Under the pieces are notes generated by a model that saw only the letters and a list, made by a program, of their open reading frames with translations, searched no databases and had not been told where the DNA came from. The translations under genes and the position numbers were made by a program. DNA of 10,012 nucleotides from Alphaproteobacteria bacterium (GTDB taxonomy: Bacteria > Pseudomonadota > Alphaproteobacteria > Thalassobaculales > Thalassobaculaceae). Below, piece by piece: positions 1 through 7,485 of this stretch. How positions within the stretch are numbered: the stretch's first letter is position 1; each line of letters starts with the position of its first letter. Where the stretch lies: contig JAPKDN010000069.1 of assembly GCA_028822575.1 (NCBI GenBank), positions 1 through 10,012 on the forward strand, written 5' to 3'.

Positions 1-961
1 GATTAACGGTGCGTACTTGGCTATACCATAGACCCGCACGTCCAAGCTGACGTCCCGGTTGATCGGCTGTTCGATATAAATCGTAGAAGCCAAAAACCGC
101 CGAAGCGCCGGGTTGGAAAGCTCCTCAAGGCGATCGAACAACGTCAGAACACTGTCCTCACTATCATATTGCTCGTTGCCGTCAATGCCCGTGACAAAAG
201 CATCAGCGGTCGTATACAGCGTTTCCGCGACACGGGTTAGACGCTCAGTGTCTTCGTCGGCATTTCCGGTGATCTTGATAGTGAAGTGGCGCGTGCCGTA
301 GGTCGCAATCACCTCTTTAAAAGTCTCCGACAGTCCGTCATCATGGCGCGCGTCGGGGCTTTGGTCGGCGGCGACTAGGGGGTCAACCATCCCGACGGTA
401 TGGTACGCCACGACCCGCTCCAATGGTTTCAGATCAGCCAGAAAGCCCGAATCATCAACGCCCGTGAGCTCCGGCGTCATGTCGGTGTCAATCCCCGGTA
501 AGTTTGCGCGGATGACCGCTCCCGGAATGCCGTTTATTGCGATGCAGCCGGCGTCCAGGACCGCGCGATCCAGTAACCGCCTGCCCATAACCCGCAGCAA
601 GCGGCGATGGCCCGTTCTCAGCGTCCTTCGTCAATTGATTAGAATAGCAGCTCGAAAAAGGCGCGAGCGCGGTCGAGGGCTCCGCCGCGATAGAGTGCTC
701 TCCTGAGATACGAAATGAAGCTCGAGGCTGATCGTGGCTGTTGTCGTTACTCAAAACCGGGTTCTTGTCGGACCAATTAGGCCCCAGCGCTTTGGCAGAC
801 AGCCCCCATACCTCACCATGGCCCTCGACCTGGATCAGAACCCGCGTGAAGGCCTGGGGACATTCCCGCAAGGAGATGATCCCAAAACGAAACGGCAGGC
901 GTAGAATGACCGGGCGTTCATAAACCTGAACCTCGAGAACCTTAAGACTAAGCGCAATCAT
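1..961 (-). pseudogene. Enolase-superfamily (mandelate racemase/muconate lactonizing-like) protein, frameshifted and cut by the window edge
   Basis: The start is the ATG at 961-959, inside an ATGA overlap with the stop of the upstream dehydrogenase gene. Frame 1 (961 down to about 710) gives a typical capping-domain start, with YERPVILRLPFRFG and then DKNPVLSNDN. Reading then has to move to a second frame for ALYRGGALDRARAFFELLF, which meets a TAA at 641-639. It seems to return to the first frame near NGPSPLAAGYG, and moves to a third frame from about 570. From 600 to base 1 this third frame has no stop and encodes the barrel: LLDRAVLDA, IRANLPGID, HFTIKITGN (equivalent to the KxK strand, first Lys replaced by Thr), GIDGNEQY (first metal ligand Asp) and IYIEQP (second ligand Glu). 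The superfamily abstracts an alpha-proton from carboxylates, but the substrate here is unknown. With at least two frame changes and a stop, it is probably a decayed gene; clustered sequence errors are the alternative. The C-terminus lies outside the window. Confidence -1.
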
Positions 962-1881
962 GCCGATGTTCCGTTCATGTACGGCTTCAGGCAAGCATAG
1001 AGAGATTGGTGGCGCGGGGTAGCGATTCCATACCGGGTGCCGCGCTCGACAACCTGACCGGACAGGCCTTCAAGCTCCATCCGCCGGCCACGGGCAAGAT
1101 CATGATACATTGAAGCATACATATCTAGCGGGAAAGTCTTGGAGAGAGCGACCGAGCTCTCGATGATATCTGGGGAAATCGCCGCACCCTCCGCCGTCGC
1201 TACGGCCACAATTTCTTCCATCATCGACCGAGCCAGAGCTTCCAGATCCGAATCCCCGTAAATTGCGGCGACTGTCCGGCGGCAAACCGAACATAACGCC
1301 GCGTTGGTCGCGACCAGAGTGAATTTATCCCAAAGTACGCCAAGAATATTGTCGGTCGTCGAACAGGTGAAGCCGCCGCCAGCACAGGCGGCACGGAACC
1401 CCTCGGCACGGGCACTGGAGCTTCCGTCCATCTCACCGATAACGAGAGACGCCATCGTACTCTTGTAACTGACCACCCCAGGCGCCTCGATGACCGCCGA
1501 GGCGTAGGCCACGCCTCCAAGCACACGCTCGGCGCCTATCACCGACCCAATGCGATCCGGGCCATCGACACCGTTCAATACGCTAATGACGATGGTATCC
1601 GGACCCAGAACAGGCCGAATCGCTGACGCCGCTTCCTCGACATCATAAAGCTTCACGCAAAACAGCACCGCATCGACCGGACCGATATCCCGCGGGTCAT
1701 CGCTCGCAACGACCGGCTTGATAAGATGATCCCCGCCATCCCCTTTAAGCGTCAATCCAGTTCGCTTAATCTCTTCCAGATGCGCGCCGCGCGCAATGAA
1801 ACTAACATCCCGACCCGCCGCCACCAGGTTCGCGCCGAAATAGGCGCCCATGCCGCCAGCCCCCATGATCGCAATCTTCAT
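958..1881 (-). CDS. Ketopantoate reductase family (PanE/ApbA-like) NAD(P)-dependent dehydrogenase
   Basis: A 307-residue protein of normal family length. I chose the ATG at 1881-1879 because AGGGGG lies 5 to 6 bases upstream and the Rossmann fold starts at once (MKIAIMGAGGMG, GxGxxG at residues 7-12). An open frame extends 18 codons further upstream but adds no family sequence. The residues that matter in E. coli PanE appear to be kept: Lys77 in CVKLYD, Asn103 in LNGVD, the general acid Lys186 in LWDKF, Ser257, and Glu269 in RMELEG. The family reduces 2-oxo acids such as 2-dehydropantoate, using NADPH, in the cytosol. Here it overlaps an enolase-superfamily gene by ATGA, so the two are probably translated together and act on the same carboxylate, rather than in pantothenate synthesis. 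That role is inference; the family call is firm. Confidence -1.
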   Translation of the reverse strand: MKIAIMGAGGMGAYFGANLVAAGRDVSFIARGAHLEEIKRTGLTLKGDGGDHLIKPVVASDDPRDIGPVDAVLFCVKLYDVEEAASAIRPVLGPDTIVISVLNGVDGPDRIGSVIGAERVLGGVAYASAVIEAPGVVSYKSTMASLVIGEMDGSSSARAEGFRAACAGGGFTCSTTDNILGVLWDKFTLVATNAALCSVCRRTVAAIYGDSDLEALARSMMEEIVAVATAEGAAISPDIIESSVALSKTFPLDMYASMYHDLARGRRMELEGLSGQVVERGTRYGIATPRHQSLYACLKPYMNGTSA

Positions 1882-2231
1882 TCCGTCCCCCTGTACCACC
1901 GACGCCCTTAAGGTGGCTGAGTATAGAAAGGCCAATCACGATTTGGCCAGAAATGCCTTGGCTGATATCCTTGATCCGTCAGGACACAAATGATCAACCA
2001 AAGGTCTGGAAATTCGCCCAGGCGCGGGCCCGACGAGGCAGGGTTGTCCTAGCACCCGCAATTTTGGCTTCCAATCCGTCACCGGAGTCCAAATTTTCGG
2101 CATGCCAGGACTTTAAAAGCGTCAAATGATCGGCAACCCTGTCGCCCGGCCACATAACACGCAGGCGCATGGACCGACGGTCGCGGGTGGCGTGCGCCTA
2201 TTAAAGATATCCATACTAAACCATCTTGTTG

Positions 2232-2260
2232 ATTATAAGATTCCCCATCCAAGCGGTAAA
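2232..2260 (-). promoter_or_regulatory. Candidate sigma70-type promoter for the ketopantoate reductase-like gene
   Basis: On the minus strand, TTTACC (2260-2255, four of six bases matching TTGACA) is separated by exactly 17 bases from a perfect TATAAT (2237-2232). Transcription would start near 2225 and leave a leader of about 340 bases before the ATG at 1881. The match is seen in the sequence; activity is inference, and a closer promoter may exist. Confidence -1.
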
Positions 2261-2445
2261 TGCGCCACGTTGTAAGATATTGCTCACCGCGCCACCACCA
2301 TCCGTCTACATCGTTAACAACAAGGCTCGGCACGGGTCCGCGTCCCACATGCCAATTTCTACGAGCTTACATGCAAATCATCGAGGTACCACCGGTGCAG
2401 ACAGAAAAAGCCATGCTCGCCGTCAGCCTCAATATTTTTATTTAC

Positions 2446-2461
2446 CGGTATAATAATACCG
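2446..2461. promoter_or_regulatory. Palindromic candidate operator overlapping a TATAAT box
   Basis: CGGTATAATAATACCG has 6-bp arms (CGGTAT/ATACCG) around AATA. The plus strand contains a perfect TATAAT at 2449-2454 inside the palindrome, though no good -35 box lies 16-18 bases upstream. The GGTAT...ATACC shape resembles sites of GntR/FadR-type repressors, and binding over a -10 box would block transcription. It lies about 300 bases upstream of the FAD oxidoreductase. The function is inferred. Confidence -1.
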
Positions 2462-2471
2462 TAATGCATAG

Positions 2472-2498
2472 CATTATTTATATATTTTATAAATAATG
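2472..2498. repeat. Perfect AT-rich inverted repeat, 11-bp arms
   Basis: The arms CATTATTTATA (2472-2482) and TATAAATAATG (2488-2498) are exact reverse complements around a 5-base loop. The repeat lies in the AT island upstream of the FAD oxidoreductase, 11 bases after the 2446-2461 palindrome. It could be a regulator site, an IHF/H-NS-type bent region or a weak hairpin. There is no GC stem, so an intrinsic terminator is unlikely. Confidence -1.
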
Positions 2499-2543
2499 AA
2501 ATTTATAATTAATTCATGGTTTAAATATAAAAGACTAATTTCT

Positions 2544-2572
2544 TTTAATATTTCATTTTTTAAAATATTAAA
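2544..2572. repeat. Second perfect AT-rich inverted repeat, 10-bp arms
   Basis: The arms TTTAATATTT (2544-2553) and AAATATTAAA (2563-2572) are exact reverse complements around a 9-base T-rich loop. In such AT-rich DNA some symmetry is expected by chance, but this is the third symmetrical element within 130 bases. Its function is unknown. Confidence -1.
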
Positions 2573-2754
2573 TATACTCTTCCACCCGCTTTCATGGCGA
2601 TGCATAGCCCTTTCAAACAAAGAACAGCTGCAAGCCTTCGCGTGACCGGACCGCCATTGAAAAATCACGGAGACGCCGTCATTAAATGATGACCCGGGCG
2701 CGACCCGAGGCAGCGTTGGATAGGCGTCCCACTTGCCCAAGACAGGAGCTAAGA

Positions 2755-4041
2755 ATGCCTCCGAGTGAGCATGTCGACAGCTACTACAGCCGAACCCGCT
2801 CGGATGTTCGCGCCCGCGCAGCGTTGCACGGGCGGGCCGAGACAGAGACATGTGTGATCGGCGGCGGGTTAGCGGGCATAGCAACGGCATTGGGCCTAGC
2901 TGAGCGAGGACATTCCGTCGTGGCCCTTGAGGCGAATCGACTTGGATGGGGCGCATCGGGGCGTAATGGCGGTTTCCTGTCAGCGGGTTTCGCGCTCGGC
3001 ACCCAGGAACTCGAAGCCCGGATTGGGCTCGATAGCGCCCGGGAATTATACGAGATGTCGTCGGACGCGGTCGATCTGATACGCCAGCGCGCAGAAATCT
3101 ACGGCATCGATTGTGGGGATTTTCCCGCGGGCGGTGTGAAACATTCCTGGCTCGCGGATACCGATAGGGTCAAGGCAGGCATCGGTTATATGAACCAAAG
3201 ATTTGGCACCAAACTGGAATATTGGTCCCGCGAGAAGGTGCGTGAGACTTATCTGAGTCCGCGCTACCACGACGCGGTGTTCAATCCATACGTCTTTCAA
3301 CTGCATTCCATGAACTATGCCAATGGATGCGCGATCGCAGCCGAGGGGATGGGTGCGATCTTTCATGAACAATCCCCGGTCACCGAAATTAAAAAGCAAG
3401 GCGACCGTCATTGCGTCAAAACCGCGTCCGGCGACGTAATCGCCGACAATGTCGTGTTCTGCTGTTCCGGGCATATCGGCTGGCTGAAACAGCGGTTGTC
3501 CTGGGCGACATTGCCGATCGGCACTTATGTCTTGCTGACCGAACAGTTGGGCCCGCGCCTGAAGACCGCGATCATCCCGCCCTTCGCCGCCTCCGATAAC
3601 CGGCGGATCGACAATTACTATCGCCCGCTTCCGGATACCCGCCTGTTGTGGGGAGGCGGCATGAGCATCTCGCGGCGACCGGCTAATCTAGAAGCCCAGA
3701 TGCTGGAGGATTTATTCAGCGTCTACCCACAACTCCGTGGTATTCGGGCCGAGATCGCCTGGGCGGGAACGATGGGATACGCCCGCCATCGCATGCCGCA
3801 GATCGGCCAATTAAGCCCTGGCATCTGGTACAATCAAGGTCACGGCGGTCACGGACTGAATACGACGACGCTGGGCGGAGAGTTGGTCGCCCGGGCAATT
3901 GCCGAAGATGACCGCACGTACAAGGTGTTGGCGCCCTTCGGGCTTGATTTCGCCGGCGGGCCTGTCGGCCTGTTGGCCGCACAATTGGTTTATTGGAGTT
4001 GGAAGACACGCGACTTTTGGGACGCGCGCAGAAGCCCCTGA
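2755..4041 (+). CDS. FAD-dependent oxidoreductase of the DAO family (gamma-glutamylputrescine oxidase/PuuB-like)
   Basis: A 428-residue flavoenzyme. I placed the start at ATG 2755 because AGGAG lies at 2744-2748, 6 bases upstream, and the SYYSRTRSDV segment typical of PuuB-like proteins follows directly. A further upstream ATG at 2686 would add 23 residues that look non-family. The FAD-binding Rossmann motif VIGGGLAG is at residues 34-41, ends in a beta-2 Glu (VALEA), and is followed by GASGRNGG, a hallmark of this family. The C-terminal FAD contact region is present (GTMGYARHRMPQIG ... NQGHGGHGLNTTTLGGELVA), as is the usual GGPVGLLAAQLVYW ending. Relatives oxidise the C-N bond of amines or amino acids to an imine, reducing O2 to H2O2 or passing electrons on. 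The substrate cannot be read from the sequence. It is the first gene of the plus-strand run, 104 bases before gnd. Confidence -1.
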   Translation: MPPSEHVDSYYSRTRSDVRARAALHGRAETETCVIGGGLAGIATALGLAERGHSVVALEANRLGWGASGRNGGFLSAGFALGTQELEARIGLDSARELYEMSSDAVDLIRQRAEIYGIDCGDFPAGGVKHSWLADTDRVKAGIGYMNQRFGTKLEYWSREKVRETYLSPRYHDAVFNPYVFQLHSMNYANGCAIAAEGMGAIFHEQSPVTEIKKQGDRHCVKTASGDVIADNVVFCCSGHIGWLKQRLSWATLPIGTYVLLTEQLGPRLKTAIIPPFAASDNRRIDNYYRPLPDTRLLWGGGMSISRRPANLEAQMLEDLFSVYPQLRGIRAEIAWAGTMGYARHRMPQIGQLSPGIWYNQGHGGHGLNTTTLGGELVARAIAEDDRTYKVLAPFGLDFAGGPVGLLAAQLVYWSWKTRDFWDARRSP

Positions 4042-4145
4042 CCGACGCCTTGGACGCCGCCGGGAATGGACAAGCCCATGCGGCTCTGTGTAAGCAGACG
4101 GGGCACGACGACCAATCGGCGTGCCAGATAGATGGAACCGTACGC

Positions 4146-5549
4146 ATGACGACAGCGGATATCGGCGTCTTCGGTCTGGGTGTGATGGGGCGAAATCTGG
4201 CTCTCAATATTGCCGATCGTGGTTTTGTCGCAGTGGGCTATGAGCGTGACACAAAATTGTTGTCCTATGCCAAGGCAGATGCCAGTGCCATTGCGGCGGT
4301 TGGCGATCTCCCGGCTTTCGTCTCTAGTCTGATCGCTCCACGCGCTATTTTGCTGATGATTACCGCAGGCCCCGCAGTCGATCAGGCCATTGATGCGCTT
4401 ATCCCACTGCTATCGCCGGGTGATGTGATCGCCGATGGTGGTAATTCCGATTACCAGGACAGCGCCCAACGCGAAGCCAAGGTGCGCGAGGCCGGCATCG
4501 GCTATCTCGGTCTTGGGGTTTCTGGCGGCGAGGAAGGTGCGCGGCGTGGTCCGGCCCTGATGGCGGGAGGCGATGTCGAAAGCCATCGACGTCTCGCACC
4601 AATTCTGGAGGCGATAGCAGCGCGCGCAGATGACGGCACCCCTTGCACCGATCGTTTGGGCAATTCCGCAGCCGTCGGGCATTTTGTGAAGATGATGCAT
4701 AACGGTATCGAGTATGCCGACATGCAGCTGATCGCCGAGGTCTATGACCTCCTCACCCGTGGATACGGGCTCGGACCCGATCAGGTAGCCGACGTCTTCG
4801 ATAGCTGGCGGGACGGCCCCTTGTCATCGTTTCTCATCGATGTCACCGCGACAGTCCTGAGGAGCGCCGACGCCAAGACTAGTCGCCCTTTGATCGACAT
4901 GGTGCTCGATACGGCCGGCCAGAAAGGCACCGGCCGCTGGGCCTCCATCGCGGCGCTGGAACTAGGTGTAGCGGCCCCAAGTATCGCCGAGGCCGTCAAC
5001 GCGCGCGTCGTCTCGTCCCTCAAGGACCAGCGGGTGGCGGCGGCGACTCGGTTCAGACGTCCAGCAATAAAACCACCGGCACTAGAGAAAGCCCAACTCA
5101 CCGACGCCTTATTGGCCGGGAAAATCTGTGCCTATGCCCAAGGCTTCGCAGTGCTTTCTGCCGCCAGTAGCGCGCATGACTGGGGTCTCGCGCTCGACAA
5201 GGTCGCGCGGATCTGGCGAGCCGGCTGCATCATCCGCGCCGACTTTCTGGACGATGTATCTCGCGCTTTCGAGGAAGACAAGAACCTCGCTAATCTTATA
5301 ATGGCACACGCCTTTTCCGATAAACTTGAACGTGTGATCCCCGCTCTGCGCGTGACCGTCACCGCCGCCATCGCTAGCGGAATCCCCTGCCCAGCGTTGT
5401 CTGCCTCGCTGGCTTATTTCGATGGGTATGTAAGCGCGCGCTTGCCCGCCAACCTCATTCAAGCCCAACGGGATTTTTTTGGTGCTCATGGATATCAGCG
5501 CATCGACGGCCCCGGCAACTTTCATAGCGACTGGAGCGCCAAGCCGTGA
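4146..5549 (+). CDS. gnd: 6-phosphogluconate dehydrogenase, decarboxylating
   Basis: A 467-residue protein, full family length. It oxidises 6-phosphogluconate to ribulose-5-phosphate and CO2 with NADP+ in the oxidative pentose phosphate pathway, in the cytosol as a dimer. The nucleotide-binding motif GLGVMG is at residues 10-15, and DGGNSDYQDS is near residue 100. The LGVSGGEEGARRGP signature spans residues 122-135, and HFVKMMHNGIEYADMQLI holds the catalytic Lys182 and Glu189. The KGTGRW segment and the C-terminal AQRDFFGAHGYQRID...FH tail, which completes the partner active site, are present. I chose the ATG at 4146 because the fold begins there. The frame is open back to 3993, but that part overlaps the previous gene and has no family sequence. 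The ribosome site is weak (GGA at 4134-4136). The stop overlaps the start of gntK by four bases, tying the two steps of gluconate use together. Confidence -1.
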   Translation: MTTADIGVFGLGVMGRNLALNIADRGFVAVGYERDTKLLSYAKADASAIAAVGDLPAFVSSLIAPRAILLMITAGPAVDQAIDALIPLLSPGDVIADGGNSDYQDSAQREAKVREAGIGYLGLGVSGGEEGARRGPALMAGGDVESHRRLAPILEAIAARADDGTPCTDRLGNSAAVGHFVKMMHNGIEYADMQLIAEVYDLLTRGYGLGPDQVADVFDSWRDGPLSSFLIDVTATVLRSADAKTSRPLIDMVLDTAGQKGTGRWASIAALELGVAAPSIAEAVNARVVSSLKDQRVAAATRFRRPAIKPPALEKAQLTDALLAGKICAYAQGFAVLSAASSAHDWGLALDKVARIWRAGCIIRADFLDDVSRAFEEDKNLANLIMAHAFSDKLERVIPALRVTVTAAIASGIPCPALSASLAYFDGYVSARLPANLIQAQRDFFGAHGYQRIDGPGNFHSDWSAKP

Positions 5550-6082
5550 TCGTGCTGGTCATGGGGGTAAGCGGATCAGGCAAGACCACGGTGGGCGAAC
5601 ACCTGGCCAAACGCCTGCGCTGTTCCTTTGCCGAAGGAGACGACTTCCACCCCCCCGCGAATGTCGCGAAAATGGAGAGTGGCACACCTCTCACTGACTC
5701 CGATCGCTGGCCCTGGCTCCTCCTGATCGCCGAGAAGATTGACGCCTATATCGCGCGCAAGCAGGGGCTAGTGGTGGCATGCTCGGCACTCAGACGAAAA
5801 TATCGGAAGATCTTGATCGGCGAAGACCGCGAGAACGTCCATCTCGTATACCTGGAGGGCACACAGAACCTCATTCGAGACCGCATGGAAGCGCGGTCGC
5901 ACTTCATGCCGCCGGCCTTGTTAAAAAGCCAATTCGCAACGCTGGAAGAGCCGCAAGAGGCGGAGCATCCGATCAGAATCGACGTTCAGCATACCCCAGG
6001 AGACTGCGCCACGCTTATCATTCAACGGCTAAAACGCCGCCACGATGAAAAGCGCAAGCTGATGAACAAGGCCAAGCGTTAG
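5546..6082 (+). CDS. gntK: Gluconokinase (GntK type)
   Basis: A 178-residue P-loop kinase that phosphorylates D-gluconate to 6-phosphogluconate with ATP. The Walker A motif GVSGSGKT is at residues 7-14. The family-specific DDFHPPANVAKMESGTPLTDSDRWPWL covers substrate binding, and VVACSALRRKYR and SHFMPPALLKSQFATLE are further GntK signatures. The GTG at 5546 is preferred as the start because it forms a GTGA overlap with the gnd stop and gives the full first beta strand; the next start, ATG 5561, would cut into it. The C-terminus is a short Lys/Arg-rich tail. Its product is the substrate of the preceding enzyme, so the pair forms a complete gluconate-to-pentose-phosphate route, likely translated in a coupled manner. 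Confidence -1.
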   Translation: MIVLVMGVSGSGKTTVGEHLAKRLRCSFAEGDDFHPPANVAKMESGTPLTDSDRWPWLLLIAEKIDAYIARKQGLVVACSALRRKYRKILIGEDRENVHLVYLEGTQNLIRDRMEARSHFMPPALLKSQFATLEEPQEAEHPIRIDVQHTPGDCATLIIQRLKRRHDEKRKLMNKAKR

Positions 6083-6162
6083 ATGCTCGCAAACCACACA
6101 ATCTTCGCGTTACAAGAATTCCGCAACGAATCGCCTCAGTTCCTTTCGCTGGAGTAAACCCG

Positions 6163-7383
6163 ATGTCGTCCTCGAACCGTTCCGCTGTAATGGTGCTGTT
6201 CTGCGCCTGTATAATCGTCGGCCTAGCCTTTGGGGTTCGCCAGAGCTTTGGTCTGTTTATGCGCCCCGTGACCATAGAACTGGGCTGGGGACGCGAGACG
6301 CTGTCACTGGTTTTCGCCATTCAAGCGTTACTAAACGGTTTCGCCGCTCCATTCGCTGGCGCGATCTCGGACAAATGGGGCGTGGGCCGCACCGTCGCCG
6401 TCGGCTGCGCGTGTTACGGGATGGGATTGATCGCAATGGCCTATGCCGGGACACCAACCACAATGATCCTGGGTGGTGGATTTCTGGTCGGTATGGGCGT
6501 TAGCGCGTGCGGCATGCCCGTCCTGCTGGGCGCCGTTGGCAAGGTCGCGTCGGAGGAAAAGCGCTCGATGTGGCTCGGTCTTGTCGCAGTCGCTGCGACG
6601 GCGGGCCAACTCGCCATCATTCCGACGACCCGCATACTCATCACCGAATACGACTGGAGCATCGCGCTAATGGCGCTGTCGGTCTGTTTCGTTGTCGGTT
6701 TGCCAATCGCCGCCTGGATGGGCGCGGCGACCGATCGATCGGTGGCGGCGAAACCAAAATCCAACGCGCAGGCCCAGAACTTGACGCAGGCGCTGGTCGA
6801 GGCACGCGGCCATACTGGATTTATTTTGCTAACCATTGGTTTCTTCGTCTGCGGCTTCCAAGTCCAGTTCGTCGCCACCCATCTTCCCGCCTTCATTGAA
6901 GACCAAGGATTCGGCTCGACATTCGCCTCCAATGCCTTGATCACAATCGCGGGTTTCAACATGATTGGTGCTTGGTTAGCTGGATACCTCGGTGGCAGGT
7001 TTCGCAAGAAATACCTGCTGACCTGGATCTATCTTCTAAGGGCGGTCGCGATAGCGATCTTCATGCTCGTGCCAATCAATGAGGTCACGATCCTTATCTT
7101 CTGCGGCTCGATCGGTTTGATCTGGCTCGGCACGATCCCGTTGACCAGCGGTATCGTCGCCCAGGTGTTTGGACCACGTTTCATGTCGACCCTTTTTGGA
7201 ATCGTCTTCCTCAGCCACCAGTTGGGTAATTTCGCTGGCGCCTGGATCGGTGGGTATGTCTTCGACGCTACTGGAAGCTATACGATGGTCTGGTGGGTCG
7301 CCGCCGGCCTTGGCGTCCTGGCTGCGGTCTTCCATGTCCCCATCGATGACCGACCCGTGGCGCGTCTGGTGGCGGCGGAATAA
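6163..7383 (+). CDS. MFS transporter, monocarboxylate/oxalate-formate antiporter-like
   Basis: A 406-residue inner-membrane protein with about 12 hydrophobic segments, six on each side of a charged cytoplasmic loop at residues 188-218. The N-terminal half has GVRQSFGLFMRPV and GWGRE, seen in the monocarboxylate-porter-like branch, then the MFS motif A variant GAISDKWGVGR at residues 66-76. The start at ATG 6163 is supported by GGAG 8 bases upstream. The gap to gntK is 80 bases with no clear terminator, so read-through is plausible. By position it could import gluconate or the substrate of the oxidoreductase or monooxygenase. The substrate is not readable, because gluconate importers of the GntP family are unrelated to this one. 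Confidence -1.
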   Translation: MSSSNRSAVMVLFCACIIVGLAFGVRQSFGLFMRPVTIELGWGRETLSLVFAIQALLNGFAAPFAGAISDKWGVGRTVAVGCACYGMGLIAMAYAGTPTTMILGGGFLVGMGVSACGMPVLLGAVGKVASEEKRSMWLGLVAVAATAGQLAIIPTTRILITEYDWSIALMALSVCFVVGLPIAAWMGAATDRSVAAKPKSNAQAQNLTQALVEARGHTGFILLTIGFFVCGFQVQFVATHLPAFIEDQGFGSTFASNALITIAGFNMIGAWLAGYLGGRFRKKYLLTWIYLLRAVAIAIFMLVPINEVTILIFCGSIGLIWLGTIPLTSGIVAQVFGPRFMSTLFGIVFLSHQLGNFAGAWIGGYVFDATGSYTMVWWVAAGLGVLAAVFHVPIDDRPVARLVAAE

Positions 7384-7485
7384 CAGCCCGCCGATACCAT
7401 GGTCCGGCATCCTCGTTATATTCGGGAAAAAGCCTTCACCGCCATCTTTCACGGTGGTCACCCGACATAGACCAGGGAGCCAACT

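Larger units (their letters stand above)
1882..2754. other. Intergenic region of 873 bases between divergent gene sets
   Basis: I find no convincing gene here. Open frames on both strands have no family resemblance and no good ribosome binding site. From 1882 to about 2430 the composition is mixed and shows little structure except a candidate minus-strand promoter at 2232-2260. From about 2430 to 2580 it becomes very AT-rich, with several inverted repeats. From 2581 to 2754 it returns to normal GC and leads into the AGGAG site of the FAD oxidoreductase. No repressor gene lies nearby in the window, so any regulator acting here would be encoded elsewhere. Confidence -1.

Noticed and set aside
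488..961. The front open frame of the enolase-like gene as a complete small protein
   Set aside because: After about 85 residues it loses family similarity, regains it only briefly near NGPSPLAAGYG, then ends in low-quality Arg/Gly-rich sequence, while the family continues in other frames.
1882..1935. 18-residue N-terminal extension of the ketopantoate reductase-like protein
   Set aside because: It precedes the normal first beta strand, and the ATG at 1881 has a good AGGGGG ribosome site.
2079..2348. Minus-strand 89-residue open frame with GTG start
   Set aside because: No recognisable family, no good ribosome site, and a Trp/Arg/Cys-rich composition typical of chance frames.
4102..4125. 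Inverted repeat GGCACG/CGTGCC between the oxidoreductase and gnd
   Set aside because: The stem is only six base pairs with a 12-base loop and no T-run, so it is not a credible terminator.
3993..4145. Longer N-terminus for gnd, overlapping the oxidoreductase gene
   Set aside because: The 51 extra residues overlap the previous gene and lack family sequence. The Rossmann strand begins right after ATG 4146.
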